DNA from: Myxococcota bacterium
GTDB taxonomy: Bacteria; Myxococcota_C; UBA6777
Assembly: GCA_963169055.1 (NCBI GenBank)
Contig: CAUJFU010000170.1
Coordinates: forward strand, 1 to 64,000
Direction of reading: 5' to 3'
DNA: 64,000 nucleotides
The position numbers and the translations under genes were made by a program. Positions 18,664 to 27,890 of this stretch are shown piece by piece (within the stretch, counting starts at the first letter, position 1; every line of letters starts with the position of its first letter). Under the pieces are notes generated by a model that saw only the letters and a program-made list of their open reading frames with translations, searched no databases and was not told the origin of the DNA.

Positions 18664-20439
18664 ATGTTCGATCTCTGGAGGTGGTTTGAATTGCGCTATG
18701 CACAGTGGTTTTTGATCGGGTTGTTTTTGGCCCACATCGGATGCACAAAAACGGATCCTCCAACAACGAATACAACGAATACAACGAGTCCACCCAACAC
18801 GCGCAAAGCAGCCTCTTCAAACGCATCTTCTCAACCTGCTCTGCCGCGTGCTGTTTTGCCCAAAGCAACGCTCGATCCAACATGGTGGCCGCAAAGTTGG
18901 CTGGCCGCCATCGTCTCCGACTACAAGGTGCTGTTTCCTTTGCTCGGCCCCCAAGTCCGGGGAACAGAGACACATCGAGCCGCGATGGCTTTGCGCAAAA
19001 ACGATCTGATGGCTTATCTCAAAAAGCCCGTCGATCCGAAGAAAAAGATGTCTCGTGATGCGCACATCCTTCGCGGACGACTGTTGCTCCGTGCCGCACG
19101 TTTTTACGCAGAACTTTCCGAATTGGTGCTTGCTCTCAGCGAGGATGTTTTTTCTCAACGCTTTGCTCTTCGTAATCGCCTTCAAATCGGCCAACTGCTT
19201 CCTCTTTACCGAGGCCGCTTGTTCTGCCTCCGCAAAAACTTCAAAGCCGCACAAGAACAGTGGACCCTTGCAGAAAAAATCACCCCTCCCAACCGCCGAT
19301 CCCGCCTTGCTTTTTGGAAGGCCCTCTGCCAAGACACTCCCCTCGCTCAAAAAAATAGCCTCCTCGAACAATCCGACTTTTCCAAAGATCCCGATAATTG
19401 GGCGGATTGGAGCCTTGCCCGCGCTTTTTTTGGCCTCTCTCCAAACAACAAACCGCAAACCCCCACCCCCCGCGCCGAACTCTACCTCGCTTTGACTCAA
19501 GATGCCAAAACGATCGCTTATGATGCCCTTCGCTCCGTCATGGACGAAGAAACCATCAAAGAAGGCGACGTCGACGCAACGCTCGAATACTACGATCCCG
19601 GCCTGCCTTGGTTGCTTGCACAATACCACGCCCGCAAAGCCCTTCACGCTTTCCAACAGATCGATCCCTCCGATCCCAGCGCTGCTTTAGGCCAAGCCGA
19701 AGCCTTCGCTTTGCTCGGCTCGCACAAACAAGCTACACAGGCCGTCCACCTCTTTCTCAAAACACCACCCAAACAGATCGATTGGGCGATGCAAGTCTTT
19801 TCGCCTTTCCTCACTCCCAACGATCTGCTGCTGCGTGCGCGTTTGCTGCATCTGCGCCTTCTTTCCTCCACTGACAAAACTGCACACAAAACCGCGCAGG
19901 ACGGCCTCCAACAACTTCACCAACAATACCCACATTGCCCTGCTCGCCTTTGGATCGCTGAAACGTCCTTGTATCGGGAAAATACACCCAAACATTACAA
20001 CACGATCCTCGCTTGTGCAGACCTTTCAACCGATCTGCTCAAACAATTGCAAACCTCGATCGATCAACAGACCGATGGGGCCAAGTACGTCGCCCAAAAT
20101 CGCCTCACTCGTTATGCTTTGCGAGCCTTCTTTCAAACTGCCGCACAATCCGCACTTTTCCACGGTGACCGCGAACGTGCTGTCCGTTGGTTCGAGTTTT
20201 TGCACCAAAAAGATCAACCTTACCAGATCGGCGGCGACAACCAAGCCGCGCAGATCCTCTCCACCACACGCGCTTATCTGCGTATGTCGCGTTGGGGTGT
20301 CGCTTACTTCTTCCTCGGTAAAAATCGCCAAACCTACCCTTCGCTTACACAGCCGTGGGCTTTGCTTGGAACTCTTCGGATCTTCCGAGGCATGAGCGCA
20401 AATGACGGTGGTGGCGGACCGGGACCCAAAGGCGATTGA
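18664..20439 (+). CDS. TPR-like lipoprotein
   Basis: 591 residues from ATG 18664; an in-frame TTG at 18601 would add 21 residues in front of the signal sequence, which itself runs to a lipobox LAHIGC. A Thr/Asn/Pro/Ser-rich tether (TNTTNTTSPPNTRKAASS) leads into an alpha-helical body with irregular TPR-like pairs (LLPLYRGRLFCLRKNFKAAQEQ; SAALGQAEAFALLGSHKQATQ; RAVRWFEFLHQKDQPYQIGG). It ends in a Gly-rich tail. Fourth of the lipoprotein run; the next gene, an ABC transporter binding protein, starts 26 bases later, so they may be cotranscribed. Function unknown. Confidence 0.8.
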   Translation: MFDLWRWFELRYAQWFLIGLFLAHIGCTKTDPPTTNTTNTTSPPNTRKAASSNASSQPALPRAVLPKATLDPTWWPQSWLAAIVSDYKVLFPLLGPQVRGTETHRAAMALRKNDLMAYLKKPVDPKKKMSRDAHILRGRLLLRAARFYAELSELVLALSEDVFSQRFALRNRLQIGQLLPLYRGRLFCLRKNFKAAQEQWTLAEKITPPNRRSRLAFWKALCQDTPLAQKNSLLEQSDFSKDPDNWADWSLARAFFGLSPNNKPQTPTPRAELYLALTQDAKTIAYDALRSVMDEETIKEGDVDATLEYYDPGLPWLLAQYHARKALHAFQQIDPSDPSAALGQAEAFALLGSHKQATQAVHLFLKTPPKQIDWAMQVFSPFLTPNDLLLRARLLHLRLLSSTDKTAHKTAQDGLQQLHQQYPHCPARLWIAETSLYRENTPKHYNTILACADLSTDLLKQLQTSIDQQTDGAKYVAQNRLTRYALRAFFQTAAQSALFHGDRERAVRWFEFLHQKDQPYQIGGDNQAAQILSTTRAYLRMSRWGVAYFFLGKNRQTYPSLTQPWALLGTLRIFRGMSANDGGGGPGPKGD

Positions 20440-20465
20440 ATTCGCGCAAACAAGGAGAACTTGCT

Positions 20466-22025
20466 GTGAGAGCTAGAGATCGATGGCAAAAAGGGCATCG
20501 CCCCTTGATCTGCGTTGTGGTGGTTCTGTGTCTCGGATGGACGATGGGATGGGCTGCACCTCCTCCCCTCAAATACGCCGAAGACCGCGCCCCTTCAAGC
20601 CTCAATCCCATCTATGCGGATGATATGTATTCTGAGCGCGCCTCCGAATTAATCTTCGAACGTTTGATCGGCTTTGACAAAGTTCAAAAGCCCGCTCCCA
20701 TGCTCGCCACCAAGTGGGTCGTGGGTGAGGACAAAAAATCCATCACGATGACCCTTCGACAAGGCGTCAAGTGGCACGATGGCGAAGCCTTTACCGCCCA
20801 AGATGTCGACTTCACCATCAAGATGATGACCAGCCAACGCTCTCAGATCGCCGACCGTTATCTGGCGCAGATCATCAAAAAAGTGACGGTCTCTGATCCT
20901 CACACCATCCGCATCGAATTCAAAAAAGCGCTCAGCAAGCCCGAGCGCTGGTTTCAATTCAAGATCATCCCCAAACACCGCTTTAAATCGGGGATGGTCA
21001 CTCGTACCGATTACTTTAGTCAAAAACCCTTCGGTACTGGGATCTTTCAGTTCAACAAGTGGGACGGTCGAAAGATTATCCTTCGGCGCAACTCTAGCCA
21101 CTGGGGCCCCAAAAAGACCAAACTGTCCGGCGCAACACTCCAGATCATCCCCGACAAAAACATCCAAGTCGAAGTCCTCCGCTACGGTGGTATCGACGCG
21201 ATTATCCGCGTTCGTCCCAAAGATCTCCCAACCTTCGAGCGCGATCAAAACGTCCGCTTGTATCCGTATTCGACCAACGACTGGTGGTATATCGGCCTCA
21301 ATCACAAAGGCGTATTTCGTGATCGCGGTGTCCGCGAAGCTTTTGTGTATGCCCTTGATCGCGAATCCTTGCGCAGCGCCCACCTCGGCGACGGGCAGGT
21401 GATCAGCGGCCCTTTTTCGCCCAACGATCCGCTCTACAACTTTTCGATCGCACCACGCAGTCAAGATGCCGAAAAGGCCGGCCAATTGCTCGATAGCGCG
21501 GGTTGGAAAAAAGCCGGCGAGTTCCGCAAAAAGGGCGGTAAAACCTTAAAAGTCCGTATGGTCTTGCCCAAAAGCAAAGATTCTTACAAGCCGTTGGTCT
21601 TGGGGGTTCAAGGCGAGCTTCGCAAAATCGGCGTGGATGTCGAATTGGTGTGGCTCAATGATGCTGCATGGTCGCGTGAGATCTTCATCAAAAAAGGTTT
21701 CGATATGACCCTTCATATCTGGAACTTTGACGATCTCTCCACCATCTACCCGCTCTTTCACTCCCGTGGTTCGCGCAATTACATCGGCTACAAAAGCAAA
21801 GAAGTCGACAATCTCTTGCGCAAAGCCACCCTCACCACCGACCCCGTGATCTACAAGGCCATCTACGGAAAACTCCATAAGATCCTCCACGACGAAGTCC
21901 CTTATATCTTCCTTTGGTCCCTCACCAACTATTCGTCGGTGGTATCGCGTGTCGAAAAAGTGACGATCCATCCCTTCAATTATTTTCATTACGTGTCGGA
22001 GTGGAGAAAGCGCGTCGCAGAGTAG
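20466..22025 (+). CDS. ABC transporter substrate-binding protein, family 5 (peptide/nickel type), copy 1
   Basis: 519 residues. GTG 20466 is chosen because AAGGAG lies eight bases upstream and it opens a signal sequence (LICVVVVLCLGWTMGWAA). No lipobox, so soluble periplasmic. SBP_bac_5 hallmarks: LNPIYADDMYSERASELIFE, WKWHDGEAFTAQDV-type core (GVKWHDGEAFTAQDVDFTIK), VREAFVYALDRES and the WNFDDLSTIYPLFHS segment near the C-terminus. It binds peptides or related ligands and delivers them to the two permeases downstream. The second binding protein two genes on is a full-length paralogue, so the locus has two receptors for one channel. Confidence 0.93.
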   Translation: MRARDRWQKGHRPLICVVVVLCLGWTMGWAAPPPLKYAEDRAPSSLNPIYADDMYSERASELIFERLIGFDKVQKPAPMLATKWVVGEDKKSITMTLRQGVKWHDGEAFTAQDVDFTIKMMTSQRSQIADRYLAQIIKKVTVSDPHTIRIEFKKALSKPERWFQFKIIPKHRFKSGMVTRTDYFSQKPFGTGIFQFNKWDGRKIILRRNSSHWGPKKTKLSGATLQIIPDKNIQVEVLRYGGIDAIIRVRPKDLPTFERDQNVRLYPYSTNDWWYIGLNHKGVFRDRGVREAFVYALDRESLRSAHLGDGQVISGPFSPNDPLYNFSIAPRSQDAEKAGQLLDSAGWKKAGEFRKKGGKTLKVRMVLPKSKDSYKPLVLGVQGELRKIGVDVELVWLNDAAWSREIFIKKGFDMTLHIWNFDDLSTIYPLFHSRGSRNYIGYKSKEVDNLLRKATLTTDPVIYKAIYGKLHKILHDEVPYIFLWSLTNYSSVVSRVEKVTIHPFNYFHYVSEWRKRVAE

Positions 22026-22199
22026 TCCTCTCCTCGCGGAGCGATGGTGCTTGGGATGGCCTTGGCTGCCCCTTTGGCCTATCCTTCGGCGCAGCACCAC
22101 GGAGTGCCTTTTTGTCTCTCTGGATCATCCCCGATGTAGCGCGTTTTTGTGCCTTGGCTGCCTCTCTGGTTCATCCCTCAACGGAGCGATCTCGACGTC

Positions 22200-23204
22200 A
22201 TGGAAATCCTTCGCATTATCGCAAAAACCGTCTTTTTTTATCTGTTGGTGATCCTTGGGGCGACTTTCGTCATGTATGCTCTTTTGTGGGCCGCCCCGGG
22301 CGATCTGACGGATGTGCTTTGCCCCAAGGGGTGCGAGCCAGAGATGCGCCGAGAACTGATCAAAACATGGGGCCTCGATAAACCCATGATCGTTCAATAT
22401 GGCCGATGGTTGGGGGATGCTGCGCGTTTTCGCTTTGGAACTTCGGTCTCCTTGCGACAGGGAGCGCCTGTCACCGAACTGCTCGCACCTGCCGTACGAA
22501 TCACTGCATGGATGGTGTTGGGGGCTGCTTTTTTGACGCTGCTGCTGGCCTTTTTTTTGTGCTGGCGGCCCTTGCGCTTTTTTTCTCGGTGGTTGCTGCG
22601 GTTGGGCCAATTTCCTTTGGTCGTATTGTCCTTCGCCCCGTTGTATATCCTCGCCTATTGGTCCGTGATGCTAACGAGCCGTGGACCCGCTTGGTTGGTT
22701 CAACAAGGGTGGCTTGACCCCAAAACTCTCGGACGTTGGCGCGATTTAGACTTGATCCCTTTCGGGCAACAAGTCAGCGATGAGGCCGGATGGCTGGCCT
22801 TGATCCCGTTTTTTGTTTCGATGGTGTTGCTTGCCATCGGCAACAACAATCTCGCCGAACAAGCGTCAAGTTTGCGCGGCGAGATCGAACATCTCAAAGG
22901 GCAGGACTTTATGCGGGCTGTTCGGGCGAAAGGTGCGTCTTTTTGGGCGCATTTTCTCCACAACTTGCTCCTGCCGATCACGCAGTTCTTTAGTACGCGT
23001 GCAATCCTTTTGCTCGGTACAGTGGTGATTATCGAAACCATCATGAGCATCAACGGCGTGGGATGGCTGCTTTGGCAAGCTGCGGAGATGCGCGATACAC
23101 CCGTTGTCCTCGCCATCGCCTTGTTTGCGACAGTCCTTGCGAGCCTCCTTCAGATGCTCAACGAGATCGCGCTCAAACTGATCGACCCACGTCTGCGCCG
23201 ATAA
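22200..23204 (+). CDS. Peptide ABC transporter permease (DppB/OppB type)
   Basis: 334 residues from ATG 22200 (GGAG about 13 bases upstream). Typical first permease: N-terminal TM helix (ILRIIAKTVFFYLLVILGAT), a long extracytoplasmic loop with PGDLTDVLCPKG and YGRWLGDAARFRFGTS, then a MetI-like core with about five more helices. The cytoplasmic EAA loop (QDFMRAVRAKGASFWAHFLH) that docks on the ATPase is recognisable. The C-terminal helices are IEtIMSINGVGWLLWQAAEMRD and the usual end LIDPRLRR. Pairs with the DppC-type gene downstream. Confidence 0.93.
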   Translation: MEILRIIAKTVFFYLLVILGATFVMYALLWAAPGDLTDVLCPKGCEPEMRRELIKTWGLDKPMIVQYGRWLGDAARFRFGTSVSLRQGAPVTELLAPAVRITAWMVLGAAFLTLLLAFFLCWRPLRFFSRWLLRLGQFPLVVLSFAPLYILAYWSVMLTSRGPAWLVQQGWLDPKTLGRWRDLDLIPFGQQVSDEAGWLALIPFFVSMVLLAIGNNNLAEQASSLRGEIEHLKGQDFMRAVRAKGASFWAHFLHNLLLPITQFFSTRAILLLGTVVIIETIMSINGVGWLLWQAAEMRDTPVVLAIALFATVLASLLQMLNEIALKLIDPRLRR

Positions 23205-23258
23205 GCGCTTCCATGAGTCGATACGAGTCATATCGTATCCATACGAGGAGATCCATCC

Positions 23259-24815
23259 GTGCAAAACATCAAGAGAGGTCTACCGTTTGTTCGTTTGTTC
23301 TCTGTGTGGGCGGGCATGGCGTTGCTTGCGATGGTCCTCCCTGTCTCCGCCACCCCGTTAAAATACACCGAAGATCGGACGCCTTCGGTGCTTAACCCAC
23401 TATTTGCGGAGGACATGTACTCTGTGCGTGCTTCCGAGCTGATCTTTGAAAGCCTGATCGGTTGGGACAAAGATCAAAAACCAGCCCCGATGTTGGCGAC
23501 CGAATGGTCTGTTGCTCCCGACAAAAAATCCATCACGCTGACCCTTCGACAAGGAGTGAAGTGGCACGACTCCAAGCCCTTTACCGCCGAAGATGTCGAC
23601 TTTACCATCAAAGCCATGACCAGCCGCAGCACTCAGATCGCCGACCGTTATCTCGCGCAGATCATCAAAAACGTTTCTGTTCTCGGTACACACCAGATCA
23701 AAATCGATTTCAAACAGCCTTTGAGCAAACCTGAAAAATGGCTGCAATTCAAAATCATCCCCAAACATCGCTTCAAAAGCGGCACGGTTCAGCGCTCTGA
23801 TTACTTCAACCAAAAACCCTACGGTACAGGACCGTTTCAATTCCGCTCGTGGATCGGGCGAAAGATCCAATTGCGCCGCTTTTCTGGGCATTGGAGAGGC
23901 GACCAGATCGGCCTTGATGGCGTCGCCCTCCAAGCCATACCCGACAAAAATATCCAACGCGAAGTCCTTCGCTACGGCGGCCTTGATACCATCATTCGCG
24001 TCCGTCCGAGAGATATCCCCCTCTTTGAACGCGACCAAGGTGTCGGCTTGATGCCTTATTCCACCAACGATTGGTGGTATCTCGGCATCAATCATCGAAA
24101 AGGCAGTCTGTTTGCGGATCTGCGCGTTCGCCAAGCCTTTATTTATGCCCTCGATCGGGCCGGATTGCGCGACGCCCACCTTGGCGACGGTCAGATCATC
24201 AGCGGACCTTTCTCTCCCAACGATCCCCTCTACAATTTCTCCGTAGAAGTCCGCACCCAAGACACCGAAAAAGCCACCAAACTCCTCGATGCTGCGGGGT
24301 GGAAACTCTCTTCTGGCCAACCTTATCGCAAAAAAGCCGGCAGAGTCCTCAAAGTGGATTTTCTCTTGCCGCGTAGCAGAAATTCATACAAAGAGCTTTG
24401 TCTCGCGATCCAAGGCGAGATGCGCAAGATCGGCGTCAACGTCGAGTTGATCTGGGTCGATGATGCTGCATGGGACCGCCAAGTCTTCACCCAAAAGCGC
24501 TTCGATATGGTCCTCCACATCTGGAACTTTGATGAACTCTCTACCATTTATCCGCTCTTTCATTCACGCGGAAACCGTAACTACATCAGCTACAAAAACA
24601 AAGAAGTCGACCGCCTCCTCGAACAAGCCACCCGCACCACCGACCCCGTGATCTACAAAGCCATCTACGGAAAACTCCACAAGATCCTCCACGATGAGCT
24701 CCCCTACCTCTTCCTGTGGTCCCTCACCAACTACTCCGCGATGTCTGTGCGCGTGAAAAAAGTGACGATCCATCCTTTTAATTATTTCCATTACGCGCAT
24801 TCATGGGTAAAATAG
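23259..24815 (+). CDS. ABC transporter substrate-binding protein, family 5, copy 2
   Basis: 518 residues, GTG start with GAGGAG upstream. Signal peptide ends near LPVSATPLKYTED. Same domain order as copy 1 and near-identical blocks along the whole length (ADRYLAQIIK, KIIPKHRFKSG, PYSTNDWWY, HLGDGQ-ISGPFSPNDPLYNF, TTDPVIYKAIYGKLHKILHD), so it arose by gene duplication within the operon. Differences are spread through the ligand-cleft region (for example WIGRKIQLRRFSGHWRGDQI), which suggests a different ligand preference, an inference only. Confidence 0.93.
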   Translation: MQNIKRGLPFVRLFSVWAGMALLAMVLPVSATPLKYTEDRTPSVLNPLFAEDMYSVRASELIFESLIGWDKDQKPAPMLATEWSVAPDKKSITLTLRQGVKWHDSKPFTAEDVDFTIKAMTSRSTQIADRYLAQIIKNVSVLGTHQIKIDFKQPLSKPEKWLQFKIIPKHRFKSGTVQRSDYFNQKPYGTGPFQFRSWIGRKIQLRRFSGHWRGDQIGLDGVALQAIPDKNIQREVLRYGGLDTIIRVRPRDIPLFERDQGVGLMPYSTNDWWYLGINHRKGSLFADLRVRQAFIYALDRAGLRDAHLGDGQIISGPFSPNDPLYNFSVEVRTQDTEKATKLLDAAGWKLSSGQPYRKKAGRVLKVDFLLPRSRNSYKELCLAIQGEMRKIGVNVELIWVDDAAWDRQVFTQKRFDMVLHIWNFDELSTIYPLFHSRGNRNYISYKNKEVDRLLEQATRTTDPVIYKAIYGKLHKILHDELPYLFLWSLTNYSAMSVRVKKVTIHPFNYFHYAHSWVK

Positions 24816-24822
24816 GGACGTT

Positions 24823-25767
24823 TTGAGTCTGGCCCTCGTTCTCCCTCGTTGCCCTGCGTGCGGAAGGTTCGGTACTTTGTTTCAGCGACTCCATGTTCTC
24901 TTGCGCGAGAATCCTCACTTGTTTTTTGGCCTCGCCTTCGTTTTGCTCCTGCTTGCATCTTGCTTGATCGGAGCCTTGTATCCGTACGATCCCGTCTTGG
25001 CTCGGATGCAAGGCCACCCCCCATTGCAAGTCCCTTCTTTGCTCTTTTGGCTCAACACCGATCCGCGCTTTTGGCTCGGTACCGATCACTCCGGGCAGTC
25101 TCTCTTGATCTTGCTGATCAAAGGCACGCAGGCTTTCTTTTTCCCCGGTATCCTCGCCTCTCTCCTTGCCCTTTTCGGTGGGATCTCCCTCGGAGCTTTC
25201 TCTGGCTTTTATGGCGGATGGATCGAGCAGATCGGGCGCTATCTCAGCACCCTGATCAACTCTTTCCCCAACCTCATCCTTGTTCTCTTGTGTACCACCG
25301 TCTTTGGACCCAACGTCTATCTGATCGCGGCCATCGTCGGCATCACTTTTGTCCCCCATATCGCCGAAGAGATCCGACGCAAAGTCGCCCAACTCAAAGC
25401 CGAAGAATTCGTCATGGCCGCCGAAGCTCACGGCCTACAAGAACGACGTATCCTCTTTTTGCATATCGTTTGGTTGCACTGCCTTCCCCTGATCCTCCGC
25501 CAATTGGTGTTTCTATGGAGCGCCTTGATCATCCTCGAAACCAGCCTCAACTACCTCGGACGCGGTGTTTTGCAAAAAGGCATCTCATGGGGAAAGATGC
25601 TCTATGATTATCGCAGCGGACTTTTTCGCGGCGAGATCTGGAGTCCGTTGGTGGTCACTTTGGTTGTAATGCTTACGATGAGCGGCCTTTATCTCTTTGC
25701 AGAAGGACTCCAACGATGGAGCCAAGGGAAGGGCGTTTTGCACCAAGAACAACCGTTGGACAGCTAA
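24823..25767 (+). CDS. Peptide ABC transporter permease (DppC/OppC type)
   Basis: 314 residues, TTG start with AGGGACG upstream, only eight bases after the preceding stop. An N-terminal OppC-type region contains one TM helix (LFFGLAFVLLLLASCLIGAL) and the family marker FWLGTDHSGQSLL (usually LGTDxxGRD). The MetI core follows with the EAA loop (EEFVMAAEAHGLQERRILFLHI) and a late ETSLNYLGRGV...SWGKMLYDYR motif, where the family normally has LSFLGLG and WG-ML. The N-terminal extension CPACGRFG has two cysteines that are unusual for this family. Confidence 0.92.
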   Translation: MSLALVLPRCPACGRFGTLFQRLHVLLRENPHLFFGLAFVLLLLASCLIGALYPYDPVLARMQGHPPLQVPSLLFWLNTDPRFWLGTDHSGQSLLILLIKGTQAFFFPGILASLLALFGGISLGAFSGFYGGWIEQIGRYLSTLINSFPNLILVLLCTTVFGPNVYLIAAIVGITFVPHIAEEIRRKVAQLKAEEFVMAAEAHGLQERRILFLHIVWLHCLPLILRQLVFLWSALIILETSLNYLGRGVLQKGISWGKMLYDYRSGLFRGEIWSPLVVTLVVMLTMSGLYLFAEGLQRWSQGKGVLHQEQPLDS

Positions 25768-25831
25768 TCCAATACCTTCCAAATCCCCCCAATCCACGGT
25801 GCTTTGAGACGATCGTGTCGAAGGGATCTCC

Positions 25832-26797
25832 ATGCGCGAACAACCGCAAACACAACCCCATCCACCCCCCAAACCTTTGCTCGAAGTGGAACAACTCAAG
25901 ATCCATTTTCGTAGCCGTGGGCGTTTGGTGCGGGCTGTCGATGGCGTGTCTTTTTCCGTCGGATCTGGCGAAGGTATCGCCGTGATCGGAGAGTCGGGTA
26001 GCGGAAAAACCCTCTCCGCACTCGCAACTTTGGCCTTGGTTGGCGGCGAACCGGGCGTTGTTTCGGGGGCCATCCGCTACCAAGACGACACGCTCCAAAC
26101 CAATCTGCTCGAAGGCATCGAGGCTTGCTTCCGACAAGAACAAGGCACCTACAAACCAACGTGGAAGGCCGAAGGATGGCGTTCTGCGTATCGTGAACGC
26201 GCAACCGCTCTCGCAGGCCGAAAGATCGGCATTATCTTTCAAAATCCCATCTCCTCCCAAGATCCGCTGTGGTCGGTCGGGCGCACTCTCAGCGAGTCCA
26301 TCCGTTTGCACAACCCCAAAGCCACACGCAAAGAAGCGTCGCAAGAAGCCGAACATTGGCTCGAACGCGTTCATATCAAAAATCCCGCAGGTGTCATGCG
26401 CTCTTATCCGCACCAGCTATCGGGGGGGATGTGCCAGCGCGTGATGATCGCCTCGACTCTTGCGATGCACCCCCGTATCATTATCGCCGACGAGCCGACC
26501 ACTGGCTTGGATATGACCACCAAGGCCCAAGTTCTTTATTTGCTCCACGAAGCCCGCGAAAAGTACGGTAGCAGCTTGATCTTTGTCACCCATGAGATCG
26601 GCTTGATCTCGGGTTTAACTGAGCGAGTCGTCGTAATGCGGCGCGGCCATGTCGTCGATCAGTTCGCAACATCCGACCTCTTGGATGTCAAGATGCGCGG
26701 GGAGACGCTCGAAACCTCCCACGAATTCGCAGAACACACACAAGATCTTTTGCGTTGCAGCCTTGCGCTCGAAGAGCGCCGCGCACGCGTGTTGTAA
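25832..26797 (+). CDS. Peptide ABC transporter ATPase (DppD/OppD type)
   Basis: 321 residues. Walker [10 protein letters not shown] loop [12 protein letters not shown], signature LSGGMCQRV, Walker [14 protein letters not shown] loop VTHEIG. The segment between Walker A and Q loop is longer than usual (about 80 residues, including an insertion [20 protein letters not shown]). The usual C-terminal oligopeptide/dipeptide extension with the cysteine cluster is missing; the partner ATPase has it. It energises the two permeases upstream. Confidence 0.93.
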   Translation: MREQPQTQPHPPPKPLLEVEQLKIHFRSRGRLVRAVDGVSFSVGSGEGIAVIGESGSGKTLSALATLALVGGEPGVVSGAIRYQDDTLQTNLLEGIEACFRQEQGTYKPTWKAEGWRSAYRERATALAGRKIGIIFQNPISSQDPLWSVGRTLSESIRLHNPKATRKEASQEAEHWLERVHIKNPAGVMRSYPHQLSGGMCQRVMIASTLAMHPRIIIADEPTTGLDMTTKAQVLYLLHEAREKYGSSLIFVTHEIGLISGLTERVVVMRRGHVVDQFATSDLLDVKMRGETLETSHEFAEHTQDLLRCSLALEERRARVL

Positions 26798-26810
26798 AGA
26801 GGGCGAGATC

Positions 26811-27890
26811 ATGGAAGAAAAAGTCGAGCCGATGCAAGACTCCAGCAGCCAAAACGCTGCGCCCCTCGCCACACAGGCGGACCCTCAACCCATCCTCGTC
26901 GCCGAAGCCGTCTGTAAGTTTTATCCGATCCGCCGTTCTCTCCTCGAACGCCTCCGCCGCCAACCGCCTCGTTTTGTCCGCGCCGTCGATCATACTTCTT
27001 TGCGCTTGATGCCCGGTGAAGTCGTCGGATTGATGGGCGAATCCGGCTGCGGGAAAACCACTCTTGGCAAGATCATCTGCCGTCTGATCCCCCCCACCTC
27101 TGGCAAGATCCAACTCCTTGGAAAAGATATTACTTCTCTTCATGGCGAAGAACTCCGTCGACTCCGACCCCGTTTTCAGATGCTTTTCCAAAATCCCTAT
27201 TCCACGCTCAACCCCAAAATGAACGTCCACAACACCCTCCTCGAAACGCTGCGTGTGAACCTCAACCTCGCTCCTTCCGAAGAAGATCAACGCATCCAAG
27301 AAGTTCTCGCACAAGTCGGACTCCCTCACAAACGCTACAGCTTCCCCACCGAAATGTCCGGTGGAGAACGCCGAAGAGTCGGCTTGGCGCGCTTGTTGCT
27401 GCTGCGCCCCTCGCTGATCGTCGCTGATGAACCCGTCGCCGGCCTAGATGCCTCGATCAAGGCCAAGATCGTGGATCTGATGATGGAAACGCGCACCCCC
27501 GAAGTCGCTTATCTTTTTGTCTCCCATGATCTCCATGTCATACGCTACGTCGCAGATCGGGTCTTGGTGATGTTTTTGGGGATGATCGTCGAAGAGTTGC
27601 CCATCGCCACCTTCGAGGAAGATCTTCATCATCCCTACACCAGCACGCTCCTCCACGCGGCTCGTCAAGTCAGCCTCCACAACTCTTCCCAATCCAAAGT
27701 GGATTTCTCTGACTTGCCCTCCCACAACGAAGCGGTTGGCGCAGGATGCCCCTATGTCCACCGCTGCCCTTGGGCCGGACATGAAGTCCCTAAGGTCCGC
27801 TGCCTTGAAGAGAGGCCACCCTTGGTGCCTGTCGCTGCAAACCATCGCATCGCCTGTCACCGCTTTTCCCCTACACCGGAGAGTCTTTGA
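26811..27890 (+). CDS. Peptide ABC transporter ATPase (DppF/OppF type)
   Basis: 359 residues from ATG 26811, 13 bases after its partner. Walker A GESGCGKT, Q loop MLFQNPYSTLNP, signature MSGGERRRV, Walker B LIVADEPVAGLD, H loop VSHDLH. The C-terminal oligo_HPY domain has the expected cysteines (GCPYVHRCPWAG...KVRC), which in relatives can hold an Fe-S cluster. The N-terminus has a 25-residue polar extension. Its TGA stop overlaps the ATG of the following TPR gene, tying the transporter to the exported proteins downstream. Confidence 0.93.
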   Translation: MEEKVEPMQDSSSQNAAPLATQADPQPILVAEAVCKFYPIRRSLLERLRRQPPRFVRAVDHTSLRLMPGEVVGLMGESGCGKTTLGKIICRLIPPTSGKIQLLGKDITSLHGEELRRLRPRFQMLFQNPYSTLNPKMNVHNTLLETLRVNLNLAPSEEDQRIQEVLAQVGLPHKRYSFPTEMSGGERRRVGLARLLLLRPSLIVADEPVAGLDASIKAKIVDLMMETRTPEVAYLFVSHDLHVIRYVADRVLVMFLGMIVEELPIATFEEDLHHPYTSTLLHAARQVSLHNSSQSKVDFSDLPSHNEAVGAGCPYVHRCPWAGHEVPKVRCLEERPPLVPVAANHRIACHRFSPTPESL

